Of a DNA stretch of 64,000 nt, positions 8,839 through 17,373 are shown one piece after another. Source of the DNA: Clostridiales bacterium (GTDB lineage: Bacteria > Bacillota > Clostridia > Christensenellales > CAG-138); assembly GCA_019416935.1 (NCBI GenBank), contig DXWI01000005.1:1-64000 (forward strand), written 5' to 3'. Position 1 is the stretch's first letter. Each line of letters starts with the position of its first letter. The notes below the pieces were generated by a model. That model ran no database searches and was not told where the DNA came from. It saw nothing but the letters and a program-made list of their open reading frames with translations. The translations under genes and the position numbers were made by a program.

Positions 8839-9398
8839 TTATTTCTTGGGTGCTGGTAGGATTATTCACTTATGCGCTGTTGAATATCGACAATGGCGTG
8901 ATCAATACGCTGCTTCGCGGTCTCGGCCTGAAAGAATATAATTTTTACTTAAAGCCGCAGGCCTGGCCGTTTATTATTGTCCTGATTCAGGTTTGGAAGG
9001 GCCTGGGCTACGGAAGCGTTGTATATTTATCTGTAATCAGCAGCATTGATCAGGAAATCTACGAATCGGCCCGGATCGATGGCGCGACCAAGTGGCAGCA
9101 AATTCGATATATGACGCTCCCGATGATCAAACCCACGTTCATCCTGCTCGTTATGTTCAATTTGGGTGGAATTCTGAAAGGTCAATTCCAACTGTTTTAT
9201 CAGCTGATTGGGGACAACGGCTTACTATACAATGCAACGGATATCATTGATACATATGTGTATCGTTCTTTAATGGTCAACTTTGATATTGGCATGGGAT
9301 CGGCAGCCGGCGTATTTCAGTCGGTGTTTGGCTGCTTGCTGGTGCTGAGCGTCAATGCGCTGGTCCGCAGATGGAATAAAGACTATGCGCTGTTCTGA
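8835..9398 (+). pseudogene. CUT1 ABC permease (LplB-like), 5'-truncated
   Basis: About 187 residues remain of a permease normally near 310. The frame opens in Tyr-Phe-Ile-Ser-Trp-Val, the conserved block before the third membrane segment of LplB-type subunits, and contains the EAA-type coupling motif (Glu-Ser-Ala-Arg-Ile-Asp-Gly-Ala). The upstream codons (Pro-Ser-Lys-Ala-Gly) belong to the opposite-strand binding protein, so the N-terminal 115-125 residues have been removed at the same breakpoint. There is no start codon with a proper ribosome-binding site. A functional heterodimeric channel with the following permease is unlikely unless this is an assembly artefact. Confidence 0.8.
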
Positions 9399-9411
9399 GA
9401 AAGGGAGAGTC

Positions 9412-10317
9412 ATGATGAAAAGAACCGTCTCTATGAAGCAGGATAAGGGAAGCCTTTCATTCTCGGTGACCGGTTATATAGTGATGACGCTCATCACAAT
9501 CGTTTGCCTTGTTCCCTTCTGGCTTTTGATCGTGGGAAGCTTTTCGGATGAACATATGATATTGACACAGGGATACAAGCTTTGGCCCGCCCGCTTTTCT
9601 CTGGATGCGTATCGATCCATATTCCGGGGCTGGGGGAAACTCGTTACCGCTTATGGCGTAACCACGCTTGTTACGGTTGTGGGTACGCTGGCCTCTCTTT
9701 TCTTCACCTCAATGACGGGGTATGTGCTGATGCGAAAAGACTTTGCTCCACGAAACAAAGTCGCATTTTTCATTTATTTTACTACTCTGTTTAGCGGGGG
9801 CGTAATTCCCAGCTATTTGCTGATGGTAAAGTATCTGGCTCTGAAAAATACGATGTGGGCATTGCTTTTGCCCGGGCTGCTGAGCCCATGGAACATTTTT
9901 TTGATGCGCAATTTTATGAAATCCATTCCCTACAGCATCATTGAGGCCGCCAAAATAGATGGAGCAAGCGACTGGCAAATATATGGCAGAATCATGCTGC
10001 CGCTATGTAAAGCGGGGCTTGCTACGGTCGGTCTGTTTATCGCCCTAAATTACTGGAACGACTGGTATCACGCAAGCCTGTATATCACGGAGGAATCGAA
10101 GTATCCGCTGCAATATCTGCTTTACAGCATGCTTTCCAACGCTGAATATATGAAACAGGCGGCGTCGGCGGGCGTATTTCTTGAGGCGGAGGTGCTCCCC
10201 GCCGAGACGCTCAAGATGGCAACCGCAATCGTTGTGACCGGGCCGATTTTGCTGCTCTATCCTTTTATACAGCGGTACTTTGTAAAGGGCATCACGATTG
10301 GCGGCGTGAAGGGATAA
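9412..10317 (+). CDS. CUT1 ABC permease (YtcP/LplC-like)
   Basis: A 301-residue inner-membrane permease with six predicted membrane segments. It starts at tandem ATGs (9412 and 9415) behind GAAAGGGAGAG and 13 bases after the truncated LplB-like gene. The coupling motif Glu-Ala-Ala-Lys-Ile-Asp-Gly-Ala lies near residue 180, and the C-terminus ends in Lys-Gly-Ile-Thr-Ile-Gly-Gly-Val-Lys-Gly, as is typical of YtcP proteins. It pairs with an LplB-type subunit to import oligosaccharides or glycosides and uses a shared MsmX-type ATPase encoded elsewhere, which explains the lack of an ATPase gene here. It is intact, but its partner is truncated. Confidence 0.88.
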   Translation: MMKRTVSMKQDKGSLSFSVTGYIVMTLITIVCLVPFWLLIVGSFSDEHMILTQGYKLWPARFSLDAYRSIFRGWGKLVTAYGVTTLVTVVGTLASLFFTSMTGYVLMRKDFAPRNKVAFFIYFTTLFSGGVIPSYLLMVKYLALKNTMWALLLPGLLSPWNIFLMRNFMKSIPYSIIEAAKIDGASDWQIYGRIMLPLCKAGLATVGLFIALNYWNDWYHASLYITEESKYPLQYLLYSMLSNAEYMKQAASAGVFLEAEVLPAETLKMATAIVVTGPILLLYPFIQRYFVKGITIGGVKG

Positions 10318-10346
10318 ACGCGCAAATCCATGCATGGAGGGCAAGT

Positions 10347-12116
10347 ATGCTATATCCGGTTACAAACGCAAATCGATCCGTTTATCAACTGTCCGGCCTC
10401 TGGAACTTTCGATTATGTAAAGATTCGGCATGGCAGCCCATCGCTGTGCCGGCCTCGTACAACGATCAGCTGATCTCCGCTGACGATCGAAACCACTGTG
10501 GAACGGCCGAATATCGTACCACCTTTACGTTGCCGCTTTCTATGATGGGGCAGAGGTGCGTGCTGCGGTTTGACGCTGTCACGCATGATGCCGAGGTATA
10601 TTTGAACGGCGCGTGGATTGGCGGCCACAGAGGCGGGTTTTTGCCCTTTGAAATGGATATTACGGATCTCATAAAACCCGGACGCCGTGCCGACTTATCC
10701 GTTCGGGTTGACAACAGAATTCATCACGCCACACTTCCGGTTGGCAACGAACAGGGAATTGCTTTTTTTGGCTCGGATAATCCCGGCATTCCGAGCGTTG
10801 AGCAAGCAAAGGCGCTGCGCAAGCCGCAAAACCTTCCGAACTTTGATTTTTTTAACTATGCCGGAATTACCCGGCCCGTTCGCATTTACACCACGCCGAT
10901 GCACTATATCGATGATATAACCATTATCCCTTCCATAGAAGGGAAGGACGGGCTGGTGCATTATGATGTTTCCGTGGTTGGAAACGGAGCGGTTGAAGTG
11001 ACGATTCTGGATGATGCGGGAACGTCCGTGGCCGAGGGAAACGGCGCTTCAGGAACACTGCGCATACAAAACGCCGAATTGTGGTGGCCGTGGCCGCGGC
11101 GTCCGTATTTGTACACCATGCGGGTTCGATTTGAAGAGGATGTATACGAACTGCCGTTTGGCGTACGCACGGTAGCTGTTTGCGGGGATCGATTCCTGTT
11201 GAACGGGCAGCCCTTTTACTTCAAAGGACCGGGCAAACACGAGGACTCCCCCATACATGGGCGAGGCTTGGACCCATGCTACAACGTGAAGGATGCCGCT
11301 CTTTTCCATTGGATTCATGCCAATTCGTTTCGCACCAGTCATTATCCTTACGCAGAGGAGATGTATCAGCTCTGCGATCGAGAAGGAATCGTCATGATTG
11401 ATGAGGCGCCGGCCGTTGGCATCAACATGCAGGGACAACTCAATCCGTATCGGGAATGCACGCTTGCCGAATATCATGCACAGGTGGTCAAAGATATGAT
11501 TTCCCGCGACAAAAATCATCCTTGTGTTGTGATGTGGAGTCTCGGAAACGAACCGGACACCGAGCATTTCCCTCAGGACGCGTATGACTATTGGCACGCT
11601 TTGTATGAAAAAGCGCATGCGCTTGACCCGCAGAATCGCCCTGTTACGTTGGTGTGCTGTCAAAATGATTATACGCAGGACATAACCACAAGAACGATGG
11701 ACGTCATCTGCATCAACCGGTATTACGGGTGGTATAACTTGTCCGGGGATTTGCAATCCGCAAGGGATGCGCTGAATACCGAATTGCGTTTTTGGAGCAG
11801 AATTCAAAAGCCGGTGATTCTTTCAGAGTATGGCGCGGATACATTGCCGGGGTATCACTCCGCCACGGCGGAGATGTTTACCGAAGAGTTTCAGGTGGAG
11901 TATTACAAGACAATGAACGAATGCTTGGACGCATGCGGGTTTGTTGTTGGCGAGCAGCCGTGGTGTTTTGCGGACTTTGAGACGCAGCAAGGGCCGATGC
12001 GGGCGGGCGGAAACTACAAAGGGCTGTTTACACGCACCAGACAGCCCAAGCTCGCGGCGCATTTTTTCAGAGAACGCTGGGGAAAAATCGATAGCTTTCG
12101 CGAGAAAAAAGCATGA
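10347..12116 (+). CDS. uidA: Beta-glucuronidase (glycoside hydrolase family 2)
   Basis: A 589-residue enzyme that hydrolyses beta-D-glucuronides. It starts at ATG 10347 behind a GGAGG site. N-terminal sugar-binding and immunoglobulin-like domains precede a TIM barrel. The acid/base Glu402 lies in Gly-Asn-Glu-Pro-Asp-Thr and the nucleophile Glu494 in Leu-Ser-Glu-Tyr-Gly-Ala-Asp-Thr. The Asn556-x-Lys558 pair in Gly-Gly-Asn-Tyr-Lys-Gly recognises the glucuronate carboxylate in this family, which separates it from beta-galactosidases. Compared with the E. coli enzyme (about 603 residues), the active-site loop after Ala-Val-Gly is short, so it is not a long Loop-1 enzyme. There is no signal peptide, so it acts in the cytoplasm on glucuronides imported by the adjacent transporter. 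Confidence 0.9.
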   Translation: MLYPVTNANRSVYQLSGLWNFRLCKDSAWQPIAVPASYNDQLISADDRNHCGTAEYRTTFTLPLSMMGQRCVLRFDAVTHDAEVYLNGAWIGGHRGGFLPFEMDITDLIKPGRRADLSVRVDNRIHHATLPVGNEQGIAFFGSDNPGIPSVEQAKALRKPQNLPNFDFFNYAGITRPVRIYTTPMHYIDDITIIPSIEGKDGLVHYDVSVVGNGAVEVTILDDAGTSVAEGNGASGTLRIQNAELWWPWPRRPYLYTMRVRFEEDVYELPFGVRTVAVCGDRFLLNGQPFYFKGPGKHEDSPIHGRGLDPCYNVKDAALFHWIHANSFRTSHYPYAEEMYQLCDREGIVMIDEAPAVGINMQGQLNPYRECTLAEYHAQVVKDMISRDKNHPCVVMWSLGNEPDTEHFPQDAYDYWHALYEKAHALDPQNRPVTLVCCQNDYTQDITTRTMDVICINRYYGWYNLSGDLQSARDALNTELRFWSRIQKPVILSEYGADTLPGYHSATAEMFTEEFQVEYYKTMNECLDACGFVVGEQPWCFADFETQQGPMRAGGNYKGLFTRTRQPKLAAHFFRERWGKIDSFREKKA

Positions 12117-12267
12117 AGCAAGGGATCGGTTCCGTTTGTTCCCATATCCGCGGCGGCATACGGGCCTGCTTTGAAAAAAACATACGCCAATTAGCGGGCA
12201 CAAAATGCGAAGAATATCGCATAGATCACACCAAACCTGCAAAGGGAAACCGCCCATAGACCCATTC

Positions 12268-12497
12268 GTTCGCCGCCCGCTCGGGCGGCATTTTCATATC
12301 TCTCGGCAGTCCGTTATGGGCCACGGCAGAAGTTTAACGATACCTTTTGCATTGGCAAACGATAGTGTTTCCCGACTGAGAGAAACGGGATGCTTTGTGG
12401 ATTTCATCGAGAGCAGCCCCCACAGGTCTCTTTGCCTTCCCACCGCCCATTCGTGCGGTATTTTCACATCCATCCGCATTCTCTTATCAACCACCCA
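12268..12497. repeat. Small repeat element at the feoB breakpoint
   Basis: Two imperfect direct copies of a unit of about 31 bases (12270-12300 and 12441-12471) each contain a CCGCC/GGCGG-type hairpin followed by CATTTTCATATC or TATTTTCACATC, with 171 bases between start points. Translations on both strands (for example Arg-Glu-Thr-Gly-Cys-Phe-Val-Asp-Phe) do not resemble FeoB. The element ends exactly where FeoB homology begins, at about 12,498. I infer an interspersed repeat or mobile-element remnant. No transposase is visible. Confidence 0.45.
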
Positions 12498-13835
12498 CAT
12501 GGTCAGCGCTTGTTTGCCGCAGGCGGCGCAGCGGCGAAAGCGGTTATCGAGGTTGAACGCCACGCGGGGCAGATAGCCCAGATCCTCGAGCAGCGTGAAC
12601 AGCGGGAAAAAGATGGCCATGGGCGGCAGCATGACCGATACCACCCACGCCAACGTGCGGTAGACGCCGAGCACCAGCGCGCCGTGCAGCCACGCCGGCA
12701 TGCCGATGGCGGCGCAAAGGCCGGAGAGGACATCCTGCAAAGCGAATAGTGCGTCGGCCAGCAGCGCGGAGGGCACGTTTGCACCAGCGATGGTGAGATA
12801 GAACACCAGCAAAAGACCGAGCAGCATGACGGGCAGTCCCGTCCAGCGGCCGGTGAGAATGCGGTCGATGCGCTGCTGCCGCGCCCGGTGCCGCTCGCTG
12901 CCGGTGCGCACTGCGCCGGCGCAGATGGCCGCGCCGTCCCGAAAGATCGCGTCCACGACCGCGTCGCGAATGCGCTCGGGCGCGAAGCCCGCGTCAGCGA
13001 GCGCGGTGCGCGCTTCCTCCAACGCGTCCGCAACGCCGGCCTGCCCGAGCAGCGGCGTCTCAAGCAGCGCATCGACGCCCGCGAGCACCGCATCATCGCT
13101 GCACAGCAGGCGGATGGCCACAAACCGCGCGTCGGGCTGGTTCTTGCAGCAGCAGGCGAACGCGGGGCAGCCCGAAGCGGATCGGACGCCGGACAGCGCG
13201 GCCACGAGCGGCTCGAGCGCGCGCTCGATGGGCTCCGCATACCGAACCCGGTGGGTACGCCGGGCGCCGGGCGCGCCGGCCATCTCCGCAGCCCGATCCA
13301 TGAGCTCGCCAAGCCCACGGCCGCTGCGCGCGCTGGTGCCGATACAGGGAACGCCCAGTGCGGCGGAGAGCGCGTCCAGATCGACGTGGATATCCTTCTT
13401 CCGCGCCTCATCCATCAGGTTGACGCAAACGATGACCCGGCTCGTTACTTCCAGAATTTGCAGCACCAGATTCATGTTGCGCTCAAGACATGTCGCATCG
13501 CACACGACGACCGCCGCGTCCGCGCCCCCGAAGCACAGAAAATCGCGGGCAACCTCTTCCTCGGCCGATTGTGCAATGAGCGAGTATGCGCCCGGGATAT
13601 CGACGAGCACATAGTCCCGCCCGCGATGGCGGCAGACGCCCCGCGCGCTGCCGACGGTCTTGCCCGGCCAGTTGCCGGTGTGCTGGTGCAGACCGGTAAG
13701 CGCATTGAACACCGTGCTCTTGCCGACGTTCGGATTGCCGGCCAGCGCGATCACGCGGCAGTCCGTTCCGCTGTGACACTTGGCCTCGGCCGCACAGCAG
13801 GTCTGCCGACCGGTGGAGGCGGCGGTCAGACCCAT
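12294..13835 (-). pseudogene. feoB: Ferrous iron transporter FeoB, C-terminally truncated
   Basis: The cytoplasmic G domain is intact: G1 Gly-Asn-Pro-Asn-Val-Gly-Lys-Ser-Thr, G3 Asp-Ile-Pro-Gly, G4 Asn-Leu-Met-Asp. It is followed by the linker and the first gate and membrane segments. FeoB similarity stops after Gly-Lys-Gln-Ala-Leu-Thr-Met (residue 446), where the family continues into a conserved Gly/Cys-rich block and several more membrane helices. The last 67 residues of the frame come from the repeat element. About 200-300 residues of the permease domain are missing, so iron transport is unlikely. The 5' end overlaps feoA by ten bases, a normal feoAB operon start. The break coincides with the switch from GC-rich to AT-richer DNA. 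Confidence 0.8.
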
Positions 13836-14086
13836 GCAGCGTCACCCCGATTCCCGGAAGGCCGTACTTCGACGGCGGCCGCGTCGTCATTTCGGAGCGC
13901 GATGACCGTTCCGCGGATCTGGTAGGCACGCGGATTGCCCGATGGCGCGTCGAACAGGTGCTCCACGGTGGCATGCGCGGTCAGCCCGAGGTCCATGAGC
14001 CGCCTGCGCATGGCGCCGCCGGCGCGGATGCCGGCAACGGTGGCGGCGCCGCCGATGGGAACGGAGAGAAGGGTTTGTGCCTGCAT
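13826..14086 (-). CDS. feoA: FeoA-family iron transport accessory protein
   Basis: An 86-residue cytoplasmic SH3-like protein with the FeoA pattern: Gly-Gly-Ala-Met-Arg-Arg-Arg-Leu-Met-Asp-Leu-Gly-Leu near 23-35, and a C-terminal strand Ile-Arg-Gly-Thr-Val-Ile-Ala-Leu-Arg. It starts at ATG 14086 with GGAG 11 bases upstream. It overlaps feoB by ten bases, so the two are translationally coupled. In the family it interacts with FeoB to support ferrous iron uptake. With feoB truncated here, its function is doubtful unless another feoB exists. Confidence 0.85.
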   Translation of the reverse strand: MQAQTLLSVPIGGAATVAGIRAGGAMRRRLMDLGLTAHATVEHLFDAPSGNPRAYQIRGTVIALRNDDAAAVEVRPSGNRGDAAWV

Positions 14087-14382
14087 AGCGTGGACAACTC
14101 CTTTTTTATGAAGATGGTTGTATGCCCAATACTATGCGGCCCCCGCCAAAGAACGTGAAAGGAGCCGAACGCCATGCATCCGGCTCCCCGGACCGTCAAA
14201 AAGCTCTGTTTTTTGAACGGACTTCTGCTGCGCAAAGCACCGCGCAGGTCGCTGCTTTGGACGGATTCTATGGTTCTTCCTGCATAAAATGCGTGCGCGA
14301 ACCGACAAAGCGGTTCGCCTGCTGCTCTTTTTGACAGCTTGAGGAGTCGGATGCGGCTCCCCCGATGACGGAACAAAAACGG
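14087..14382. other. Intergenic region upstream of feoA
   Basis: 296 bases between the YtvI-like gene and feoA, both on the minus strand. A seven-pair hairpin GGAGCCG/CGGCTCC (14161-14187) followed on the minus strand by a loose T-rich tail could be a weak terminator. A second similar hairpin lies at about 14342-14359. I see no convincing gene or iron-regulator site. Confidence 0.4.
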
Positions 14383-15540
14383 TTATTCAGCGCTTCCCTT
14401 GCGCTTTGACGGTTTTTTCGCCTTTGGCGGCCGTTTTTCCGGCTCAGGACGCAGCTCCGGCGCAACCCTGTTGTACAGGTGGATGACGCCGGAGTCGTTC
14501 ATGCTCACGGCGATGGCGAGCGCGACGGGCAGGCCGAGCAGGCCGATCGGGCCGAACACATAGGTGCCGACAACCATGGCCAGCAGCGTCACGATCGGAT
14601 GCAGGCCAACGTGCTGGCCAACGATCTTGGGCTCAATGATGTTGCGCACGATCACGATTACGACATAGAGCGCGCCCAGCGAGATCGCAAGCCGGTAATT
14701 GCCGAGAATGGCCGTGATGATCGCCCACGGGATCAGAACCGTGCCGCTGCCGACGACGGGCAGGATATCGAACAGCGCGATCAGCAGCGCGAGCGGAACC
14801 GCCGCATCGATGCCGATGATGAGCAGTCCGGCCGACAGCTCGCAGAACGTGATCAGCAGGATGAGCGCGTAGGAGCGCACATACCGGCCGAGCGTCTTGC
14901 CCAGATGCACCTTGACCTCGTGCATGCGCTGGTGCTGCGATTCGGAGAGCTGAGAAACCAAAAATCGCTTGAGCAGCGGAAAATCCGTCGTGATGAACAC
15001 GGTGGCGATGATCATAATGAGCGTGTTGAGCAAAAAACCGGGAACGGAGATGGCGTAGCCGCCGATGGCGGAGAGCGCCTTGCCGGAAAAATTCAGGATG
15101 GTGCTCTCGATGGAACTGCCGATGCCCGAAACAATGCCGCTGAACGTGCCGAGCGCTTCGGGGTCGAGTCGGGCGACAAAGCCCTGCACCTCGGCCGCCA
15201 GCGTCGCCAGGAGCGGCTCGATCACCGTGGAATACGTCTCCGGTAGCCCCATGACGAAGGCCTTGCCGGTCGCGAACAGGCGGATGGAGAGCAGCACGAG
15301 TCCGCTGCCGACCACGACGTAGAACAGCAGCACCGTCACCACGGCGGCGATCGTTTTTTGAATGCGGCACTTTTCGTTCAGAAACCGTACCAGCGGCCGC
15401 AGCAGCAGCGACACCAGAAAGGCGACCACGAACGGAAACAGCGCCGAGATGGCATAACGGCAGATAAAGACGACGATCGCAAGGATCAGCGCCAGATAAA
15501 AGAAGCGGATCAAAAATTGACGTTGTTTTTCCGTGTTCAA
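14383..15540 (-). CDS. AI-2E family / YtvI-like sporulation integral membrane protein
   Basis: A 385-residue membrane protein of the AI-2E transporter superfamily. It starts at TTG 15540, supported by GGGAGG six bases upstream. About eight membrane segments are visible: a hairpin of two near residues 10-45, one near 65-90, then a soluble helical stretch, and a C-terminal cluster from about 150 containing Gly-Ile-Asp-Ala-Ala-Val-Pro and Phe-Asp-Ile-Leu-Pro-Val-Val-Gly-Ser-Gly. The tail is Lys/Pro-rich and cytoplasmic. Clostridial members are usually annotated as sporulation protein YtvI, whose transported substrate is not established. It is transcribed alone, divergently from mntP. Confidence 0.8.
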   Translation of the reverse strand: MNTEKQRQFLIRFFYLALILAIVVFICRYAISALFPFVVAFLVSLLLRPLVRFLNEKCRIQKTIAAVVTVLLFYVVVGSGLVLLSIRLFATGKAFVMGLPETYSTVIEPLLATLAAEVQGFVARLDPEALGTFSGIVSGIGSSIESTILNFSGKALSAIGGYAISVPGFLLNTLIMIIATVFITTDFPLLKRFLVSQLSESQHQRMHEVKVHLGKTLGRYVRSYALILLITFCELSAGLLIIGIDAAVPLALLIALFDILPVVGSGTVLIPWAIITAILGNYRLAISLGALYVVIVIVRNIIEPKIVGQHVGLHPIVTLLAMVVGTYVFGPIGLLGLPVALAIAVSMNDSGVIHLYNRVAPELRPEPEKRPPKAKKPSKRKGSAE

Positions 15541-15592
15541 GGCACGCCTCCCAAAATCTGTTTTTTATACGTTATCATGTTGTATGCCCTCT

Positions 15593-15621
15593 GTAAATGA
15601 ATATCAAACATATGCTATAAT
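15593..15621 (+). promoter_or_regulatory. Probable promoter of mntP
   Basis: A perfect TATAAT at 15616-15621 lies 62 bases before mntP, with a poor -35 region (GTAAAT) 17 bases upstream. A CGCCGC/GCGGCG hairpin near 15648-15664 sits in the leader just before the ribosome-binding site. I do not see the conserved core of a yybP-ykoY manganese riboswitch. Confidence 0.45.
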
Positions 15622-15682
15622 AAATTTTCAAAGTTCACACTTGCTTCGCCGCAAAGCGCGGCGGTAGCGGAAGGGGAATGCC

Positions 15683-16243
15683 ATGGGCTTTTTGGAGCTG
15701 TTTTTCACCGGGGTCGGCCTTTCGGCGGACGCGTTTGCGGCCGCGCTGTGCCAAGGGCTCAACATGAAGCGCCTCGACTGGAAGCGCGCGCTGCTCGTCG
15801 GCCTGTTTTTCGGAGGCTTTCAGGCCCTGATGCCGCTCATCGGCTTTGTGCTGGGGAGCAGCCTCGAGCAGTATATTCGCAGCGTGGACCACTGGATCGT
15901 GTTTTTGCTGCTCGCGTTCATCGGCGGCAAGATGGTCGTGGAAACCGTGCGCGGCGGGGGAGAGGAATCCGGCCCGTGCAGCCGCGCATGGCTGCCGGGG
16001 CTGCTGCTGCTCGCGCTGGCCACGAGCATCGACGCGTTGGCGGTGGGCATATCGTTCGCGTTTTTGCAGGTGGAGATTCTGCCGGCCGTGTGTCTCATCG
16101 GCGCGACGACCTTCGTGCTGTCGGTCGGCGGCGTAGCGCTGGGCGTGCGCTTCGGCACGCGCTTTCAAAAGCAGGCCGGCATCGCCGGCGGCGTCATTCT
16201 GGTGCTGATCGGACTGAAGGTGCTGCTCGAGCATCTGCTGTAA
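15683..16243 (+). CDS. mntP: Putative manganese efflux pump MntP
   Basis: A 186-residue inner-membrane protein with six predicted helices arranged as an internal duplication. Conserved acidic sites occur in Ser-Ala-Asp-Ala-Phe-Ala-Ala-Ala (helix 1) and Ser-Ile-Asp-Ala-Leu-Ala-Val-Gly (helix 4), the hallmark pair of the MntP/YebN family. The length matches the family. It exports Mn(II) to prevent toxicity. The start ATG 15683 follows GGAAGGGGAA. The HD hydrolase gene follows 18 bases downstream, suggesting co-transcription. Confidence 0.9.
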   Translation: MGFLELFFTGVGLSADAFAAALCQGLNMKRLDWKRALLVGLFFGGFQALMPLIGFVLGSSLEQYIRSVDHWIVFLLLAFIGGKMVVETVRGGGEESGPCSRAWLPGLLLLALATSIDALAVGISFAFLQVEILPAVCLIGATTFVLSVGGVALGVRFGTRFQKQAGIAGGVILVLIGLKVLLEHLL

Positions 16244-16261
16244 GGGGGGGGAACGGAAGCG

Positions 16262-16870
16262 ATGAAACCGGAGGAACTGCTGCGCTTTTTGCAGCTTGCC
16301 GAGCGGCTCAAGAGCGTGCCGCGCCATTGCTATACCGCCGAGGGCGAGCGTGAGAGCGTTGCGGCGCACGCGTGGCGCTTGGCGCTGCTTGCGCTGCTTC
16401 TGGAGAAGGAGCAGCCGGATATCGATATGCGCCGCGTGATCGAGCTGGCGCTCGTACACGATCTGGGCGAGGCGGTGACGGGGGACATTCCGTCCTTTTT
16501 GAAAACCGACCGGGATGAGCGCGTGGAAAGCGGCGCGCTTTCACAGATCGCCGCGCTGCTGCCCGCGCCGGAGGGGGAGCGGCTTCGCGCACTGTTTCGG
16601 GAATGGGAGGAGGGCAGTACGCGGGAGGCGCGCTTCTGCCGCGCGCTGGACAAGCTGGAGGCGGTGATCTCGCACAACGAGAGCGATATCGCGACATGGC
16701 TCCCGCTGGAATACACGCTCAACCAAACGTATGGCGAGCGGGAGGCGGAGGAGTTTGCCTGCCTGAAGGCGCTGCGCACAACGATGCGGGAGGACACGCG
16801 GCAGAAGATTGCGCGCGCAAAGCAGAGCAGCGGCTCGCCGCCGGACGAATCGGAGCCGGACGAACCGTGA
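16262..16870 (+). CDS. HD-domain hydrolase (HDDC2/YfbR-like 5'-deoxynucleotidase)
   Basis: A 202-residue cytoplasmic metal-dependent phosphohydrolase. The HD signature is visible as Ser-Val-Ala-Ala-His-Ala-Trp-Arg near residues 32-39 and His-Asp-Leu-Gly-Glu-Ala-Val-Thr-Gly-Asp near 65-74, with a third conserved Asp in Leu-Asp-Lys-Leu-Glu-Ala near 128. This pattern (HD...HDLGE...GD) is that of HDDC2/YfbR enzymes, which remove phosphate from deoxynucleoside monophosphates. The C-terminal 25 residues are Ser/Pro/Glu-rich and disordered. It follows mntP closely, with no obvious functional link. Confidence 0.82.
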   Translation: MKPEELLRFLQLAERLKSVPRHCYTAEGERESVAAHAWRLALLALLLEKEQPDIDMRRVIELALVHDLGEAVTGDIPSFLKTDRDERVESGALSQIAALLPAPEGERLRALFREWEEGSTREARFCRALDKLEAVISHNESDIATWLPLEYTLNQTYGEREAEEFACLKALRTTMREDTRQKIARAKQSSGSPPDESEPDEP

Positions 16871-17260
16871 CGGGGCTCGCCGCCGGACACAAAGCGGCTG
16901 CGTGACACAGCCGCCGAGTTGCGCGCATCCGTCGCACGCCTTCGCCACCTGCCTTTTTGCCGAGCCGCGCGCCAGGAACGGTTGGTCACTTTTTTGAGCG
17001 CTGCATGTCGGATAAGGCTGCCATTTGCCGAGCCGCGCGCGCCGCGTCGCGCGCATCCGCTCACGCAAACAGAGCGAACAGACCCGCAAGTGTCGCCGGG
17101 CGGCCCAGAGCGGGAGATACGGCGCCCCGCACGCACCGCGGCGGGGCATCAAGATACGTTACAACCGTGGTATATGAATACAATTTGAATAAAAATGCAG
17201 AATTAAGGAATGTTTATGTAATATTATGCAGAAAATGGTGGTTTGTGCAAGAATTACGAA
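16871..17260. other. Intergenic region with short direct repeats
   Basis: About 390 bases between the HD gene and the peptide-transporter promoter. The first half is GC-rich and carries near-copies of TTTGCCGAGCCGCGCG (16957 and 17025) and of GCGCGCATCCG (16919 and 17057). The second half (17160-17260) is AT-rich. A sequence resembling a CodY box (ATTATGCAGAAAATG, 17223-17237) lies just upstream of the promoter. No gene is visible. Confidence 0.45.
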
Positions 17261-17313
17261 TTGACAATGATCGGTTTAACAGATATAATCAAAACTGTGT
17301 ATTGTGAACAATA
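17261..17313 (+). promoter_or_regulatory. Consensus promoter and operator-like dyad of the peptide-transport operon
   Basis: A perfect TTGACA (17261-17266) and perfect TATAAT (17284-17289) are spaced by 17 bases. A 14-base dyad TATTGTGAACAATA (17300-17313) lies at or just after the expected transcription start, where a repressor could block initiation. The combination implies strong, controllable expression. Confidence 0.8.
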
Positions 17314-17373
17314 TACTGTATATTTTTGGAAGGTATATCGCAATACGCGAAATATGCGAAGGAGGAAATGCAA

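Noticed and set aside
12294..12500. FeoB with a novel C-terminal domain
   Set aside because: The 67-residue tail is encoded by repeat DNA and removes essential membrane helices, so truncation is the simpler reading.
12205..12576. 123-codon plus-strand protein at the feoB break
   Set aside because: It crosses the repeat element and then reads antisense to feoB, so it is more likely repeat DNA than a gene.
15541..15682. yybP-ykoY manganese riboswitch before mntP
   Set aside because: The leader is too short and lacks the conserved core loops; only a small hairpin is visible.
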